This document shows positions 6,103-6,644 of a stretch of 6,644 bases of DNA, one piece after another (within the stretch, counting starts at the first letter, position 1; the number at the start of each line of letters is the position of its first letter). Position numbers and translations under genes: made by a program. The stretch comes from Candidatus Cloacimonadota bacterium. Its GTDB lineage: Bacteria > Cloacimonadota > Cloacimonadia > Cloacimonadales > Cloacimonadaceae. Below the pieces are notes generated by a model. That model saw only the letters and a list, made by a program, of their open reading frames with translations. It made no database searches and was not told where the DNA came from. The DNA is taken from NCBI GenBank assembly GCA_028683635.1, contig JAQUHL010000115.1:1-6644 (forward strand). The letters are read 5' to 3'.

Positions 6103-6644
6103 CTATTTCATGAGTATCATTTTATGAGTTTGAGATAAGCCATTCATCTCGACTCGCACAAAATAGACTCCCGAGCTTACAGCAGTTCCCCTCTCGTCGA
6201 GCCCGTTCCAAACGATACTGTGATGACCTTTTGATAGCAGCCCATTGTAGAGCATCTTTACTCTTTGACCTTTGATATTGAACACAGACAACTTGGTAGT
6301 TCCAGCTTGAGGAGCAATAAAACTGATCGTGGTCGTTGGATTGAAAGGGTTAGGATAATTAGCAAGGCCGAAATCTGTGGGTTCAGGGGACTGCGTATTA
6401 TCGTCATTGGCTACATTAGTGCGCACAAGCGGGATGTTTAGCATGGTGTCCTCACCTAAAGTCACCACAACATTAGGAATAATCAAATCCTGGTAATCCC
6501 AGCGGCTTGCCTTTACCGTATAATTCCCCGCTCCGGAGGGATACTGGAAACATCCAAGGGTATCGCTGAATTCCGGTAGTTTCCCTAAAATCTCGATCTT
6601 CACGCAGTCAACAGGTAATGCTGATACTGAATCATATACATAAC
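6103..6644 (-). CDS. C-terminal part of a third beta-helix surface protein (copy 3, cut by window edge)
   Basis: The frame is open from the right edge of the window to the TAG at 6103-6105, so the gene continues outside and no start can be given. The GTG at 6603 is only an internal Val codon. The visible ~180 residues start at the carboxypeptidase-regulatory-like domain (YVYDSVSALPVD, then KIEILGKLPEF). They run through the acidic linker NDDNTQSPEPTD into the complete C-terminal sorting domain, which has NYPNPFNPTT, FNIKGQRV, WNGLDERG and ends KMILMK. The sequence is almost the same as in copies 1 and 2, with SVSALP as in copy 1 and EMNGLSQ as in copy 2. By analogy the missing part should be a signal peptide and beta-helix. 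It is the most upstream member of the array seen here. Confidence 0.9.
   Translation of the reverse strand, partial: YVYDSVSALPVDCVKIEILGKLPEFSDTLGCFQYPSGAGNYTVKASRWDYQDLIIPNVVVTLGEDTMLNIPLVRTNVANDDNTQSPEPTDFGLANYPNPFNPTTTISFIAPQAGTTKLSVFNIKGQRVKMLYNGLLSKGHHSIVWNGLDERGTAVSSGVYFVRVEMNGLSQTHKMILMK

Larger units (their letters stand above)
1362..6644 (-). repeat. tandem array of ~2.23-kb units (two full, one partial, one stump)
   Basis: Each unit is one beta-helix surface-protein gene plus a 55-56 bp spacer. Gene stops lie at 1645, 3870 and 6103, giving periods of 2225 and 2233 bp. Spacers are 1590-1644, 3814-3869 and 6048-6102, and they are near-identical. Coding similarity is uneven. The first ~75 codons and the last ~740 bp are almost the same in DNA, whereas most of the beta-helix is diverged. 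The array continues beyond the right edge. Confidence 0.93.

Noticed and set aside
5839..6138. Plus-strand frames of 80-99 codons recurring opposite the 5' ends of the array genes (also 3638-3880)
   Set aside because: They recur only because the minus-strand gene ends are repeated. They cross the spacer hairpin and lack a ribosome site and any recognisable features.

Overview
The window holds one housekeeping gene and a tandem family of large secreted proteins that converge on it. The plus strand carries a complete enolase gene (eno, 24-1298) with its own rho-independent terminator. Everything to its right lies on the minus strand. In the direction of transcription this is a partial third copy (copy 3, 6103 to beyond 6644), a full copy of 725 aa (copy 2, 3870-6047), a full copy of 722 aa (copy 1, 1645-3813), and a 38-codon stump of a fourth copy (1362-1589). 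The stump is itself split by a 109-bp palindromic insertion and stops directly beside the eno terminator.

The family proteins have a signal peptide, a long Asn-rich right-handed parallel beta-helix, a short carboxypeptidase-regulatory-like beta-sandwich and a C-terminal FlgD-like/type IX-type sorting domain with an NYPNPFNPTT motif. That C-terminus is typical of the FCB group. The style best fits Cloacimonadota (Candidatus Cloacimonas-like), but this is an inference from protein style and not a database match. The proteins are probably exported and displayed on the cell surface or released. Their ligand cannot be read from the sequence.

The repeat unit is about 2.23 kb and includes a 55-56 bp spacer. 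Each spacer carries a 14-bp-arm hairpin and a Shine-Dalgarno sequence for the next copy. No promoter is visible inside the array, so the copies are probably co-transcribed from a start beyond the right edge, with possible translational coupling through the spacers. Alternatively, only some of them are expressed.

The most interesting feature is the pattern of similarity between copies. The N-terminus, a 119-bp central block and the last ~740 bp are almost identical in DNA, while the beta-helix segments between them differ strongly. Informative SNPs in the 3' part are shared in conflicting patterns among the three copies. This looks like continuing recombination or gene conversion in a surface-protein array whose exposed segments vary. 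The stump and the insertion suggest decay at the promoter-distal end of the array.

The enolase and the array have no evident functional link. Their adjacency is convergent and probably incidental.
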